From NCBI RefSeq assembly GCF_905147365.1, contig NC_056423.1, positions 11,140,501 through 11,204,500 of the forward strand: a stretch of 64,000 bases of DNA. Direction: 5' to 3'. The position numbers were made by a program, and so were the translations under genes. Positions 1-9,124 of the stretch are shown piece by piece. The notes below the pieces were generated by a model. It was not told the origin of the DNA and searched no databases. It saw only the letters and a program-made list of their open reading frames with translations. Origin of the DNA: Aricia agestis (Eukaryota > Arthropoda > Insecta > Lepidoptera > Lycaenidae). Numbering within the stretch: position 1 is the first letter of the stretch; the number at the start of each line of letters is the position of its first letter.

Positions 1-382
1 CTGCATAGCAAGACTCCGTTATAAATCACCGCGTCTGTGACGCGAGAAGGCGGATCTTTCATAATAATGCCCAATATATTGTTATATTTATGTATGCTGA
101 AAAACTTTCCACGTGTCGAGGCAACACGTGGGTGCTGGAAAAAATTTGAAGTCCCGAGGGACGTTATTAATATTATGAGTTATCTGCATATCATATGATG
201 GTCCTGGTGTTTCTTCCATCGGAGAATCTGATTTACCTAGATGAAGAGCTGGAACTAGAGCTAGAACACTGACTAGAAGAATCTTCCTGTTCAACATGGC
301 GATCGCGCTTAAAATGTTTTTCCAACTTACGTAATTTTTTAAAAACTAGATCCAATTTATCTTGGTTACGCCTTTTTGGCAT
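1..382 (-). pseudogene. DIRS-like gag, decayed N-terminal fragment
   Basis: Reading leftward from an ATG at 382 gives a short basic, probably coiled-coil start (MPKRRNQDKLDLVF...) followed by a serine run. The frame then breaks and conceptual translation continues in other frames (SDSPMEETPGPSYD, then MKDPPSRVTDAV). A basic head, Ser tract and acidic linker is the layout I associate with gag of DIRS-type tyrosine-recombinase retrotransposons, and it resembles the better-preserved gag at 50048-50884. At least two frame breaks are needed, so it is not functional, and it runs off the left edge. A small hairpin (CCACGTGT/ACACGTGG) lies near 110-132. The family assignment rests on layout and is tentative. 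Confidence 0.4.
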
Positions 383-540
383 TTTTTTAACAGATTTTAG
401 CACGAACGCGGAATTTAGTGTAGCGGACGAGCACTAAATACCTACTTTATGAAGTCGAATCAACGCCGTTGGCCGAAGGAGGAAAATGGAGTCCACAGGA
501 ACAGGAAAAGCGAGCAAACCATAGAGTATTGTGATGGTGT

Positions 541-687
541 CTGGTGATCTTCGTGTCACTTTAGAACCTTCCCTGGGCTTCTACAAATAATTTAAGACTA
601 AAATGAGCCCAATCCGTTCAGCCGTTTTCGAGTTTTACCGCGACTAACACATTTGGAAATCCATTTTTATATATAAGATATAGATAT
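541..687 (+). repeat. RTE-type LINE/SINE 3' tail
   Basis: The stretch resembles the 3' end shared by many insect RTE-clade LINEs and their SINEs: a Thr/Phe-type coding remnant, then the recognisable 'ccgttcagccgttttcgag' block at about 614-632, then a TATATA-rich end near 665-687. Recognition is from memory of the tail. No RT coding sequence remains here. 383-540 shows nothing I can name. Confidence 0.5.
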
Positions 688-689
688 GT

Positions 690-874
690 ATCTATGGACG
701 TTTCACACCATGTCATTTATTGTAACTTAAGATTTTTATTATGACATACATATTATGTTTAACACACATCCAAGACTCGGGAACATTGAAAACCATTGTT
801 CCGTTGGCAGGAATCGAACCCCGCGACTCCCGGCTTAAGCTGCCACACGCTTACCAACTGAGCCATAGAGGTCG
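690..874 (-). repeat. tRNA-derived SINE
   Basis: On the minus strand, 874 down to 801 carries an A box (TGGCTCAGTTGGTAAG) and a B box (GGTTCGATTCC) at tRNA spacing. The acceptor arms do not pair, so this is a tRNA-like SINE head and not a tRNA gene. Its body continues to about 690 and ends in a motif (ggtgtgaaacgtccatagata) that recurs in similar form at 14597-14617. Confidence 0.6.
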
Positions 875-955
875 TCAAATAATATAAGTCTGAAATTACT
901 GACTACTTGCAGATTTTGAGAATATAAAGTAATTTCTTCATATTTTATTTTTCAG

Positions 956-3316
956 CAACCCGACTGAGCATGATTATATAGTGGAAGCAGTAGACGACGA
1001 TGAAAACTTTGAAATCTGTCAAGGGCGACGAATTGTAGACATATCATACTTTTTAAGCAAGCTTAAAGACATTTCTAACCACAGTGCATTATTTAATTGT
1101 GGTCCTCAATGTTTATCTCTACTGGGAGAAAAGAGGGTGGGCTTGTTATCTAAATTTAAAATGAAATGTGACATGTGTGGATCTATTTTTTATGTCGACT
1201 CTGAAGATCCCGCTCATGTCGAAAATGTAGACGCAAACGTTGGTGCTGTAATGGGAATCGTGTCATCTGGTATAGCGTATGCGCAATTTGAAGAAATTAC
1301 ATCCAGTATTAATGTACCTATTTTTTCTAAACAATTTTTTTCAAAAATTCAAGATAAATTATTCGATCAGTGGGAAGCGACAGCTGCAGATGAGATGGAA
1401 GCTGCTGCAGAGCGTGAAAAACTGGCTGCATTAGCCGAGGGAAAACATAAAAACGGCATTGCAGTAATTGATGTGTACGCCGATGGATGCTGGTCCTCTA
1501 GGTCCTATGGAAATAATTATAAAGCTCTATCTGGCGCAGCAGTGATAATTGGTCGACGATTTGGTGAGGTATTATATATGGCAGTGAAAAATAAATACTG
1601 CCTTGTCTGTGCTCGGGCATAAAAAAAAGGAGTTTCTCCAAAAGACCATTCGTGTTATAAAAATTACAACGGTTCTTCATCAGGAATGGAGGCCGAGATA
1701 ATATGCAAGGGGTTTAGTAGCTCTATTGAGATGTACAATATTATATACGGCAGACTTATCGCAGACGGAGACTCGGCGACTTATGCCAAAATTCTGACTG
1801 CTGATCCTTACACATGTCTGAAGGTTACAGTAAAAAAGATTGAATGTAGAAATGACATTTTAAGAAATATGTGTAATAAATTACGAGCTCTGGCAAAGGA
1901 GACTAAGTATCCTCTTATACTTAGAAAGTTATTATGTGATCAAAAAATTATGAGCATTAGGAAAGTCATAGTCACCTCTATTAAAACTAATAAAAATATG
2001 CTTGCAGATGATTTATTAAACACGGCTGCAGCGATAAAAAACGTCCATTTCGATGTCCAAAATTCTATTTTGCATGCTTTTGGGGATCATCGTTCTTGTA
2101 GAGATTACTGTTGTAACAAAGAAAAAGTTCTGACTTCTGCCCTAGAAATAAGTAACTCAATAATGTGGTTCAGATTAAAAGTCATAATTGGCAACGTTGC
2201 AGCAAAAAGTGGCAGCCTAATAGAAGATGTTGACACGAATGCGGCTGAACGCTTTAATAGCGTTGTTGCCAAGATGGTTGGTGGAAAAAGGGTATGTTAT
2301 TCAACAAGGCGCTCCTATCAAGGGCGATGTGCTGCAGCTGTCGTTTCATTCAATAACAAACTTCCAAAATTTTGCATGCAGAAACGATATCTTGGTAGGA
2401 GTCCTCGAAATAATCTAAGAAAAACTGAGCAAAGGCGTATTAAAAAACGTGACTGGAACAAAAGACACCCTTCAAAAAAAATCGTTCCCTAAATAAGTAT
2501 ACACGTATAACACAACACAGTTACGGAGAAAACAGTGAAGAACCGGACATGACAAAACAAGAATTAGTAATAGCTAAAGAAGAATTTTTGAAAAATTTAT
2601 TGATTTTAACGAGTGACAAACAAAGGATTGAAAGGGACACGTTATTACAAAGAGACTGTGATGATTGGCTGGAACTAAGAAAAAATATGGTTACAGCTTC
2701 AAATTTTGGGAAAATAATTAAACGGAGAAAAGAAACCAGCTGTTCGAACTTGGTGAAAAATCTTTTATATAAAAAAAACTTATCAAACGTGTCTTCAATA
2801 GCACATGGAATAGAAAATGAAAAACTTGCTATTGAACAACTAGCTATGCAAGAAAATATATTAATTGAGCCTTGCGGCCTATTTATTGACTCTAAGTATT
2901 CATTTATCGGCGCAACACCAGATGGTGTAGTTGGGAATGAAATTATAGTTGAAATAAAATGTCCTATTACGGCATACAAAAAAGGAATCAATCAAGCGAT
3001 AGCCGAAAATAAAATACAGATTTATAAATTCAATAAAAAAACCAATACGTTGTCGATGAATCAAAATAGTGATTGGTATTTTCAAATACAAGGGCAGCTG
3101 CATGTCACAGGTAAAAAAAAATGTATTTTTGCTATTTGGAGTGGCGAAAATCAACGAATAAAAGTAGAATATATAGAAAGGGACGATAATTTCTGGAAAG
3201 AAAAAATGGAGCAAAAGCTGGTGACATTTTATATGGAATGCTTGTTGCCTGAAATTGTCAACCCAAGGCATTCTCGCGGGATGCCCATAAGAGACCCAAA
3301 TGTACCACAACTTTAA
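956..3316 (+). pseudogene. Mutator-like transposase fused to YqaJ exonuclease domain
   Basis: The protein starts after a plausible 3' splice site (ttttcag, 951-955), so an upstream exon is missing or unrecognised. 981-2470 encodes a Mutator-like transposase domain of a type common in insect genomes: Cys-rich MKCDMCGSIF, the VYADGCWSSRSYG catalytic-Asp region, KYCLVCARA, then IADGDS, ECRNDILRNMCNKL and a C-terminal TNAAERFNSVVAKMVGGKR block. 2549-3316 encodes a lambda-exonuclease-like YqaJ domain (LRKNMVTASNFG, GATPDGVV, VEIKCP; the PD-(D/E)XK nuclease pattern). Two lesions break one original frame: an in-frame TAA at 1620-1622, and a one-base shift in the A run at 2474-2480, after which the second domain continues without a stop. 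The Mutator plus YqaJ order is known in this protein family. This copy is dead. Confidence 0.8.
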
Positions 3317-3335
3317 TATTATTAATAATTATTAA

Positions 3336-3775
3336 TAAAAATCTAGCACATTAAACTGGTTACTTTTTGTTTTAAAAAAATAGAGGAGGTTTTCATCTTA
3401 AATAAATTCCTTACTTCAATGTTCTAAGTCAGATAGTTTAGAAGTTATAACGATTTTCCTATGAAGTATAGGTCAGATTAGTATGAAACCAGAGAAAATC
3501 TTTTTTTTTCAAAAGTTGGAGAAAAAAATATATTTGAATGCCAATTTGTCACTTAAATATGCCATAAATCATGAGTTCAATTTTTTTCTCCAACTTTTGA
3601 AAAAAAACTTTTTCTCTGACTTCATATACTAATTTGACCAATACTTCATAGCAAAATCGTTATAACTTCTCAACTATCTGACTTAGAGCATTGAAATAAA
3701 GAATTTATGTAAGATGAAAACCTCCTTTATCTTTTCAAAACAAAAAAGAACCAGTTTAATTCGCTAGATTTTTCA
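3336..3775. repeat. 440-bp foldback (hairpin) repeat
   Basis: Two arms of roughly 195 bp (3336-3532 and 3572-3775) are imperfect reverse complements, from 'aaaaatctagc...' at the outside to 'ttggagaaaaaaa' near a loop of about 40 bp. The whole unit can fold into one long hairpin. No coding sequence is present. It starts 20 bp after the Mutator/YqaJ stop codon, so it may be an independent foldback MITE. Clear target duplications were not found. Confidence 0.75.
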
Positions 3776-3929
3776 CAAAAAGCCATTAATTAAAAAATAC
3801 ACAATTTTTTTTCTTAAACTTTGGTTTTTCTATGTTTCATTCTACGAAATTTATAACATATTTCCTGTGTAAGCGTAGTCCACAAGTTTAGCTATCAAAT
3901 GAGACCTTTTTTATCTTCATAGGATATTT

Positions 3930-4065
3930 ACATGAGAAGTACTGGTCAGATTAGTGTGAAAGCCTGAGAAAAACTAAAATGGCTGCCATTTTACAACTGT
4001 GAGAGAGAGAAAAAATTTGAGAGCCAATTTGTCGATAAAATATGCCATAGATCATGACATTAAAG
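3930..4065 (+). repeat. Partial relative of the 3336-3775 hairpin
   Basis: 'ggtcagattagtgtgaaagc' followed by 'gccaatttgtcgataaaata' and 'tgccatagatcatgac' matches, with substitutions, the left arm plus loop of the hairpin at 3336-3775 (about 3470-3580). Only half the hairpin is represented, so this looks like a decayed or truncated second copy. 3776-3929 shows nothing else. Confidence 0.55.
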
Positions 4066-4099
4066 GATCGGACACCGGTGTCGGGACACATTGTATATA

Positions 4100-4245
4100 G
4101 ATAGATAGATAAACACTTTATTGCTCGCATATAAATGGGTATACAGACAGACTTAAAATACTTAAAAACTAAGATATTAATGTGGGCAAGGGCTGCCTTA
4201 TCGCTATAAGCAACCTTTTCCAGACAGAGCTCACAAGTCACAACT
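4100..4245 (-). repeat. Lepidopteran interspersed LINE/SINE 3' tail
   Basis: Starts with a GATA run (gatagatagata), then 'aaacactttattgctcgca', and further on 'cttatcgctataagcaacc' and 'ttccagacagagctc'. I recognise this from memory as a very common lepidopteran non-LTR tail, in antisense orientation here. No coding sequence is attached. Confidence 0.5.
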
Positions 4246-4965
4246 GTCCATTACGGATAACTGAGGATTATGTAAAACTTTTAAATATTTTTTAAGGTTT
4301 TTTGTTTAGGTTAGTTATAAAGTAATAAAAATATTTTATTATAATTAAATGTTTTTGTATAACCTACCTGATAACCCACACCACCAATTGATTATCTAGA
4401 ATCGAATGCATTATAATAATTTTAAATAATATCTTGTTATTTTTTGTTTTACAATTATTTTAAATAACTTATTAATCCATACTAATTATATCTAATTATT
4501 GATCATAATCATGTTTATTTGTTAATTTCTCAATTCCACTTTCAAAGCATTCACAATAACCATCAAATAATATATATTTGTGACGATTTTACGAAGGGGA
4601 ATTTTTAGCTAGTAAAAAAGAAATTATAATTTACGCGAATAAATTATCTTGATTCTTATCACGAAGACCGCTAAAGCGTGTCACTTCAAGCGACACTAGC
4701 GCCTCTAGTCTCAAATTTACACACCAAAGCTCCCATTAAATTCACATTTTTACAACTGCTAGGTACCGCTAGAATAGTGCTAGGGTGCAAGTAAGTTGGA
4801 TGGTAAGTGACTACAAGTTTTATAATAAGATGCTGTCTAAACAAAATTGCTTCTGTCATTAGCAATAATTTATATTAAAAACTGAATTAGAGCATCCAGC
4901 TCTATAAAATTTTAGCATCCAATAAAACTATAATGTTTTTGGAGATAAAACAAATGACTGGCATT
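4246..4965. other. Intergenic A+T-rich stretch, nothing recognised
   Basis: No long open frame, repeat array or RNA gene is visible. The only structure noticed is a short inverted motif around 4761-4783 (ctaggtacc gctag). Confidence 0.5.
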
Positions 4966-5762
4966 ACTATACCACAGTATAGCAATATGACATATCCCTA
5001 TAGTAGTGAAACGAATGTACTTGCGCAGAGCAACGGAGGGGTACCCGCGGGGAAGCGGGCGGCGCGGGCCCGCGTATACAAACTTGGGGAGTTTGTATAC
5101 CTGCGCGCACAGGGGTGACGTTGGCGCGTTGTCTACGAATTTTGTGTTGTAAAACGATAACTTATAAACAATGGGACATTATGATAAATGTTCAGTGTAC
5201 GGATGTAAATCTGATTCAAAAAACAAAAAGGATTTAAATTTTCATAAATATCGGCTCACAGTTTACATTAATATTAATTATTTTAATCGTAATAAGAGTT
5301 TTGAAGTGCTTTTGTTACACCTGACGTGTGATTAATTATTGGATATTTTATATATTCGAAATTTCGAATGCGTCTTCATTATTTTAATCCTTCGATCGTG
5401 ATTCTTGGATCCTTGGAAATCTATTGTTATTCTATTGTGTCTCGCTCACCGGTGAGCTTATGGGGCTTGATGGGTTAATTAAATTTTTAAATAGAGTACT
5501 AAAATCATCTAAAAATAAAGTTTCACGTAAATATCTGGCAGTACGACATAATAATATGTAAATATAACACGCTGATTAAACAGATTAAATGATAACATTT
5601 GCATTACAAGCACAATATTTTATTTTTATTTTATTTCCCGTTTCGTGGCAAGTGGCAACCATGGCATATCTGCTCGGTACCTATATCGGTGGCGGCATCG
5701 TGCGACATCAAAGGCGTTTCGTTACTGTAGGGACTAGGAATATTGCTATACTGTGACTATAC
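4966..5762 (+). mobile_element. P-like non-autonomous DNA transposon with 7-bp TSD
   Basis: The element spans 4973-5755. Its ends are inverted repeats: the first 16 bases (CACAGTATAGCAATAT) are identical in both, and similarity continues to about 41 bp (shared TCCCTA.AGTA and GAAACG). It is flanked by identical 7-bp direct repeats ACTATAC (4966-4972 and 5756-5762). Inside is a THAP-domain remnant (5171-5335) and a subterminal inverted pair gtatacaaac/gtttgtatac (5075-5101). THAP domains are the DNA-binding heads of P-element transposases, and P elements make 7-8 bp duplications, so a P-superfamily deletion derivative is the best fit. The only gene remnant is 55 codons. Confidence 0.75.
5171..5335 (+). 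pseudogene. THAP zinc-finger N-terminus of a P-like transposase
   Basis: A 54-residue frame begins MGHYDKCSVYGCKSDSKNKK and continues LNFHKYR. This matches the start of a THAP domain (C2CH zinc finger: C-x4-C near residue 7-12, then the conserved FHK). The downstream Cys-His pair and the whole catalytic domain are absent, and after residue 28 the sequence no longer looks THAP-like. It is read as the 5' coding end left after internal deletion of a P-like transposon. In P-family transposases the THAP domain binds near the element ends. The residual peptide probably has no function. Confidence 0.65.
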
Positions 5763-6339
5763 CTTGTCCGCACTTTTGACCGTGATTAGTAATTGGCTAA
5801 TCGCCTTGCCTCGTGGCTCGCCTTGTGATGCTCGCATCCAAAACGGTTTCTTAATCGAAGTCAAAGAACTCTACGCTGAACGCAACCATGTTGTTTGCAT
5901 TATCTCCGGAGGCCGATTAGGGAGATGAGCCATGTGGCAATTGGTGTCATTGTACAATCAAAGAATTCCTAGGTAGGTGGCGGACCGACAGGCGACATAT
6001 TATCACAACAGCTAATTAACGTAAAACAACTATGAATGCCTATGAATCAAATTCTTCGATGGTATAACATTACATACATTAATAATAACAATATTTTTCT
6101 ATTCGCAAATCGCACTATATACGAGAAATGAGAATATAAAATAATAAAAAATTGTCAGAAAAAATAAGAGTAAAAAATTAAATGTTTAATAAAAAAAATG
6201 AATTAAATGTCTCTATCTTGTCATTACACTGTGAATTAGACTACGCCTACTCTCTTCTGATTGGTTAATTTAATACACCCTCTATTTGCATGTGTGTATA
6301 AATAGTCTTCGGTTGTGTGCAAGGTTATCGTTTTGGATT
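5763..6339. other. No gene recognised; probable Harbinger left flank
   Basis: A 61-codon open frame at 5743-5928 lacks any family signature and overlaps the P-like terminus. The rest is A+T rich. It may contain the left end of the Harbinger element whose genes start at about 6340, but I could not define its TIR. Confidence 0.4.
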
Positions 6340-6930
6340 GAGATTAATCCCCGCCTTAAAATACAATCTCCTGGAGGTCCACGAGCTGAACTGTATAGAA
6401 ATAGAAAAGGCTACTTTTCCCTGAACGTGCAAGTGATATGTGATGCAAATTTAAAAATATTGGACATCATAAGTCGGTAGCCTGAATCAGTCCATGACAC
6501 CACAATCATCAACGATTCCCACATTCGGGCTGATTTTGAAAGAGGTATTTATGGAAGGGATTACCTATTGGGAGACAGTGGGTACCCATGTCGGCCATAT
6601 TTATTAACACCTTTTTCACGGTCTTCTACACCAAGTGAGGTAGCATACAATGAGGCCCATATAAAGACAAGGAATACTGTTGAGAGATGTTTTGGGGTTT
6701 TAAAAAGAAGATTTCCTTGTCTATCTATGGGCCTCCGTGTTAAATTAGAAACAACTATGAATATAATCATTGCTTGTGGTGTTCTACATAACATAGCTCT
6801 AATCTATAATGACCATCTTGAAGATGCGATGACATCTGAAGATGTGGTACCCAGTCACCCAAAAGATACCGCTGGAGTGTCGGGTACAAATGAAAACACA
6901 TCAGTCATCTCTTTTGCTAACCCATTTTAA
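6340..6930 (+). pseudogene. HARBI1-like (PIF/Harbinger) transposase, 5'-truncated
   Basis: The C-terminal half of a DDE_Tnp_4 nuclease is visible: SPGGPRAELYRNRKGYFSLN, then VICDANLKILDI (first catalytic Asp), LLGDSGYPCRPYLLTP (second Asp), and NTVERCFGVLKRRFPCL with the catalytic Glu, followed by LHNIAL. One in-frame TAG at 6478-6480 replaces the Trp expected in the family's R-W-P-G-S-T-H-D motif, a TGG to TAG change. The N-terminal half is missing, about 180 residues compared with typical HARBI1 proteins of about 350. It faces the Myb/SANT-like gene at 7780-8772, the usual two-gene arrangement of Harbinger elements, where both proteins are needed for transposition. Confidence 0.8.
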
Positions 6931-7779
6931 TCGATAATATTATGTGAGTGGTATAACTTACATATTATTTATTAAAATGGGTTTAAATTATAATATTACT
7001 TGGCCTTACTTTAAGTTCCATTTCTTTAAACTTCTTCAAAATTTTATAATGTAAACTACTAACATAGGTTAAGATTTATGTTAACTACTAACAAATGTGG
7101 ACTGTAACTGTCTGAATTAAAGAAATTTTAAATTTTATTTTATTTATTTTATAATTGATGATTTCTCAACAATAATATAGGTACCACTTACAATTTACAT
7201 TTAAAAGTTTCAATACTTGTAATCTTTTTGTAAAAATTTTGACCATAACATAATATTGTTTCTTCATGATAATATATAAGGTTGAATAAATTGGTATTTA
7301 GATTATTTTGTCTTTAATCTAAAATAATAAAAGCAATCAGTACTTGTGGACTCATTTATTTGGATAATATCAACAATTACTTGATTATTATAATTATAAT
7401 ATAATATAATTACTAAACACAAAGAAATAAACTTATGTTTTTCCATCAATTAAAGCTATCACTTATCAGTCACCAATTTCAAACTTGCATAATATAATAA
7501 TAATTATTGCTTTAATTACCAAATATAATAAGGGCACAATGTTTGTACTTAAAAACTATTCAACTTTTTTATTCTGTTTTTTTTATATACTTTTATAAAA
7601 GTTTAACACAATATGATAATTTATTAAACTATTTCTAAACTTAAAAGAATACTCCACATTTAACAAAATTTTAATGGCTGAAAATCATAAAATCATAACA
7701 AATTACATCACATAAGTTACATTGTTTGAAGGCTATGATTTACCAATTGTTCAAATTCTTTTTCTTTAATTTTTAGTTC
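6931..7779. other. A+T-rich spacer between convergent Harbinger genes
   Basis: Very A+T rich with many short poly(T)/TAATAT runs and no coding signal. It is consistent with the shared 3' flank of the two convergent Harbinger genes. Confidence 0.5.
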
Positions 7780-8772
7780 TTACACTAGTATCTTTTGTTT
7801 CTTAAATGCTGTCTTGTATTCTAATAATTTAGTTTTTTTCTCTAACATTGAACATTGCATTTTTGTAACATAATATTTTCTTTTTAAATTATCACTGTTG
7901 GTGTTGGTCTTTCTCTTTAGTTTTTTTGTAGGTTTACATAGGCTGTTGAGTAGGTTTATCTGCTTGTCTGCTGACTGGAGTTTTGATATTATTGCCATTG
8001 GTATCATTCTCAGCTGTAACAAAAAGGGATAAACAAGAATAAGAAACAATCATGACATTAATATTGCATATTATATAAATTACTACAAATTAGTAGTTAG
8101 GAACCTTAACATACCATTATTAAACTATGTTGATGCACTGTCAAAACTATTCAATAGTGGCTTTACTTGATCACCCATTATTGCTAATACTTGCACACCT
8201 ACACTGCTAAGTACAGGTTTGTATACACCACCACCAGTTGCCATTACACCCTTCTGAAATTAAAAAGTTTATTTTAAGAAAGTGGCTCATAAAATTCATG
8301 ATAATGTAAGATAATTAATAAAAGAACAAACCTTGTCTGCGATGTCATCTTTCCTTAGTTGCTTTAAGAGATACTTCATTTCATTAGAGTTTTGAGAAAA
8401 ACTCTGTAAAAAATCACATTATTTATTTGTATATTCTTAATGACAATAATATATTTTGTTATTACATTTTGAAATAGATATTTCCATTAAACTTGAACTA
8501 AAATTAAACATAAACTTTTCCTATAGGTATATTTTATAAATAATTAAAAAATTGAAATACTTCAGTCCACGCTGTATCCTGCACAATTACTGTTTCCTCT
8601 AGATTTGGTCCAGGTTCAAAGTTAACTATGCTTTGTAATTGTTTATCTTGTAAATATTTTTGAATCTGAAATGTGTAAACAATATCTAAATGCCTACTGT
8701 ATACATAATATAATATATTATAACTACTCGACTAAATTCCTTTAATGCCATAATCTCGCCTAAATGTGTCAT
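7780..8772 (-). pseudogene. Harbinger accessory Myb/SANT-like (zeste-type) gene, multi-exon
   Basis: Read on the minus strand, exons with canonical borders are: 8772-8736 (start MTHLGEIMALKEFSR), 8665-8561 (IQKYLQDKQLQ...TAWTE), 8403-8332 (NSNEMKYLLKQLRKDD), 8253-8115 (MATGGGVYKPVLSS...NSFDS) and 8013-7780 (basic coiled coil ...TKLLEYKTAFKKQK). The T-G-G-G plus FDS pattern and the helical tail are typical of the regulatory-zeste/Myb-SANT-like DNA-binding protein that partners Harbinger transposases. An in-frame TAG (8125-8127) ends the FDS exon early, and the last exon needs a frame change, so the gene is probably dead. The gypsy element inserted 15 bp upstream of the first ATG, removing any upstream exon or promoter. 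Confidence 0.6.
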
Positions 8773-8787
8773 TGAAAAATAGGTATT

Positions 8788-9124
8788 ATGAGGTTGGTTC
8801 TCAGGGATGAAATCAGAAGTCGTGAGATTCGGAGTCTATACCCTGTTTATTCTAGCACTACACTAGTTGAATAGTACAAAGAAAAACACAAAGTTGGAAA
8901 AAGGTATGGAACAAAAAAAGGAAAGCGTGGTTGCGGTACAAGAGAATGATTGCGCACTTGTTACTCCAAAGCCGGCGGCCAGCGGACTCCCGCCGCGTCA
9001 CTCTGTTGCCCCGCTCAATCGTCTCGGGGGTGAGCGAGACGGCGATAGCCGTCACTGCAGGAATCGGCTCGGCATGCGCCCGCGAGTACCCCGAATGGGA
9101 CGATCGGATGCTCGGTTTGCTACA
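8788..9124 (-). repeat. Gypsy 3' LTR
   Basis: Transcription runs leftward, so this is the 3' LTR. On the minus strand it begins TGTAGCAAACC and ends ...CAACCTCAT. It encodes the last 24 residues of pol plus the stop at 9052. Compared with 14254-14590 it differs by about three substitutions (near 8886, 8912 and 8950). Confidence 0.92.

Noticed and set aside
88..297. 69-codon antisense frame with a signal-peptide-like start
   Set aside because: Its start overlaps the Ser tract of a decayed gag in another frame; the hydrophobic start (LLVSVLALVPALHL) is a frame-shifted reading of that repeat.
801..874. Possible tRNA gene (A and B boxes present)
   Set aside because: Acceptor arms do not pair and the sequence continues into a SINE-like body; treated as a tRNA-derived SINE.
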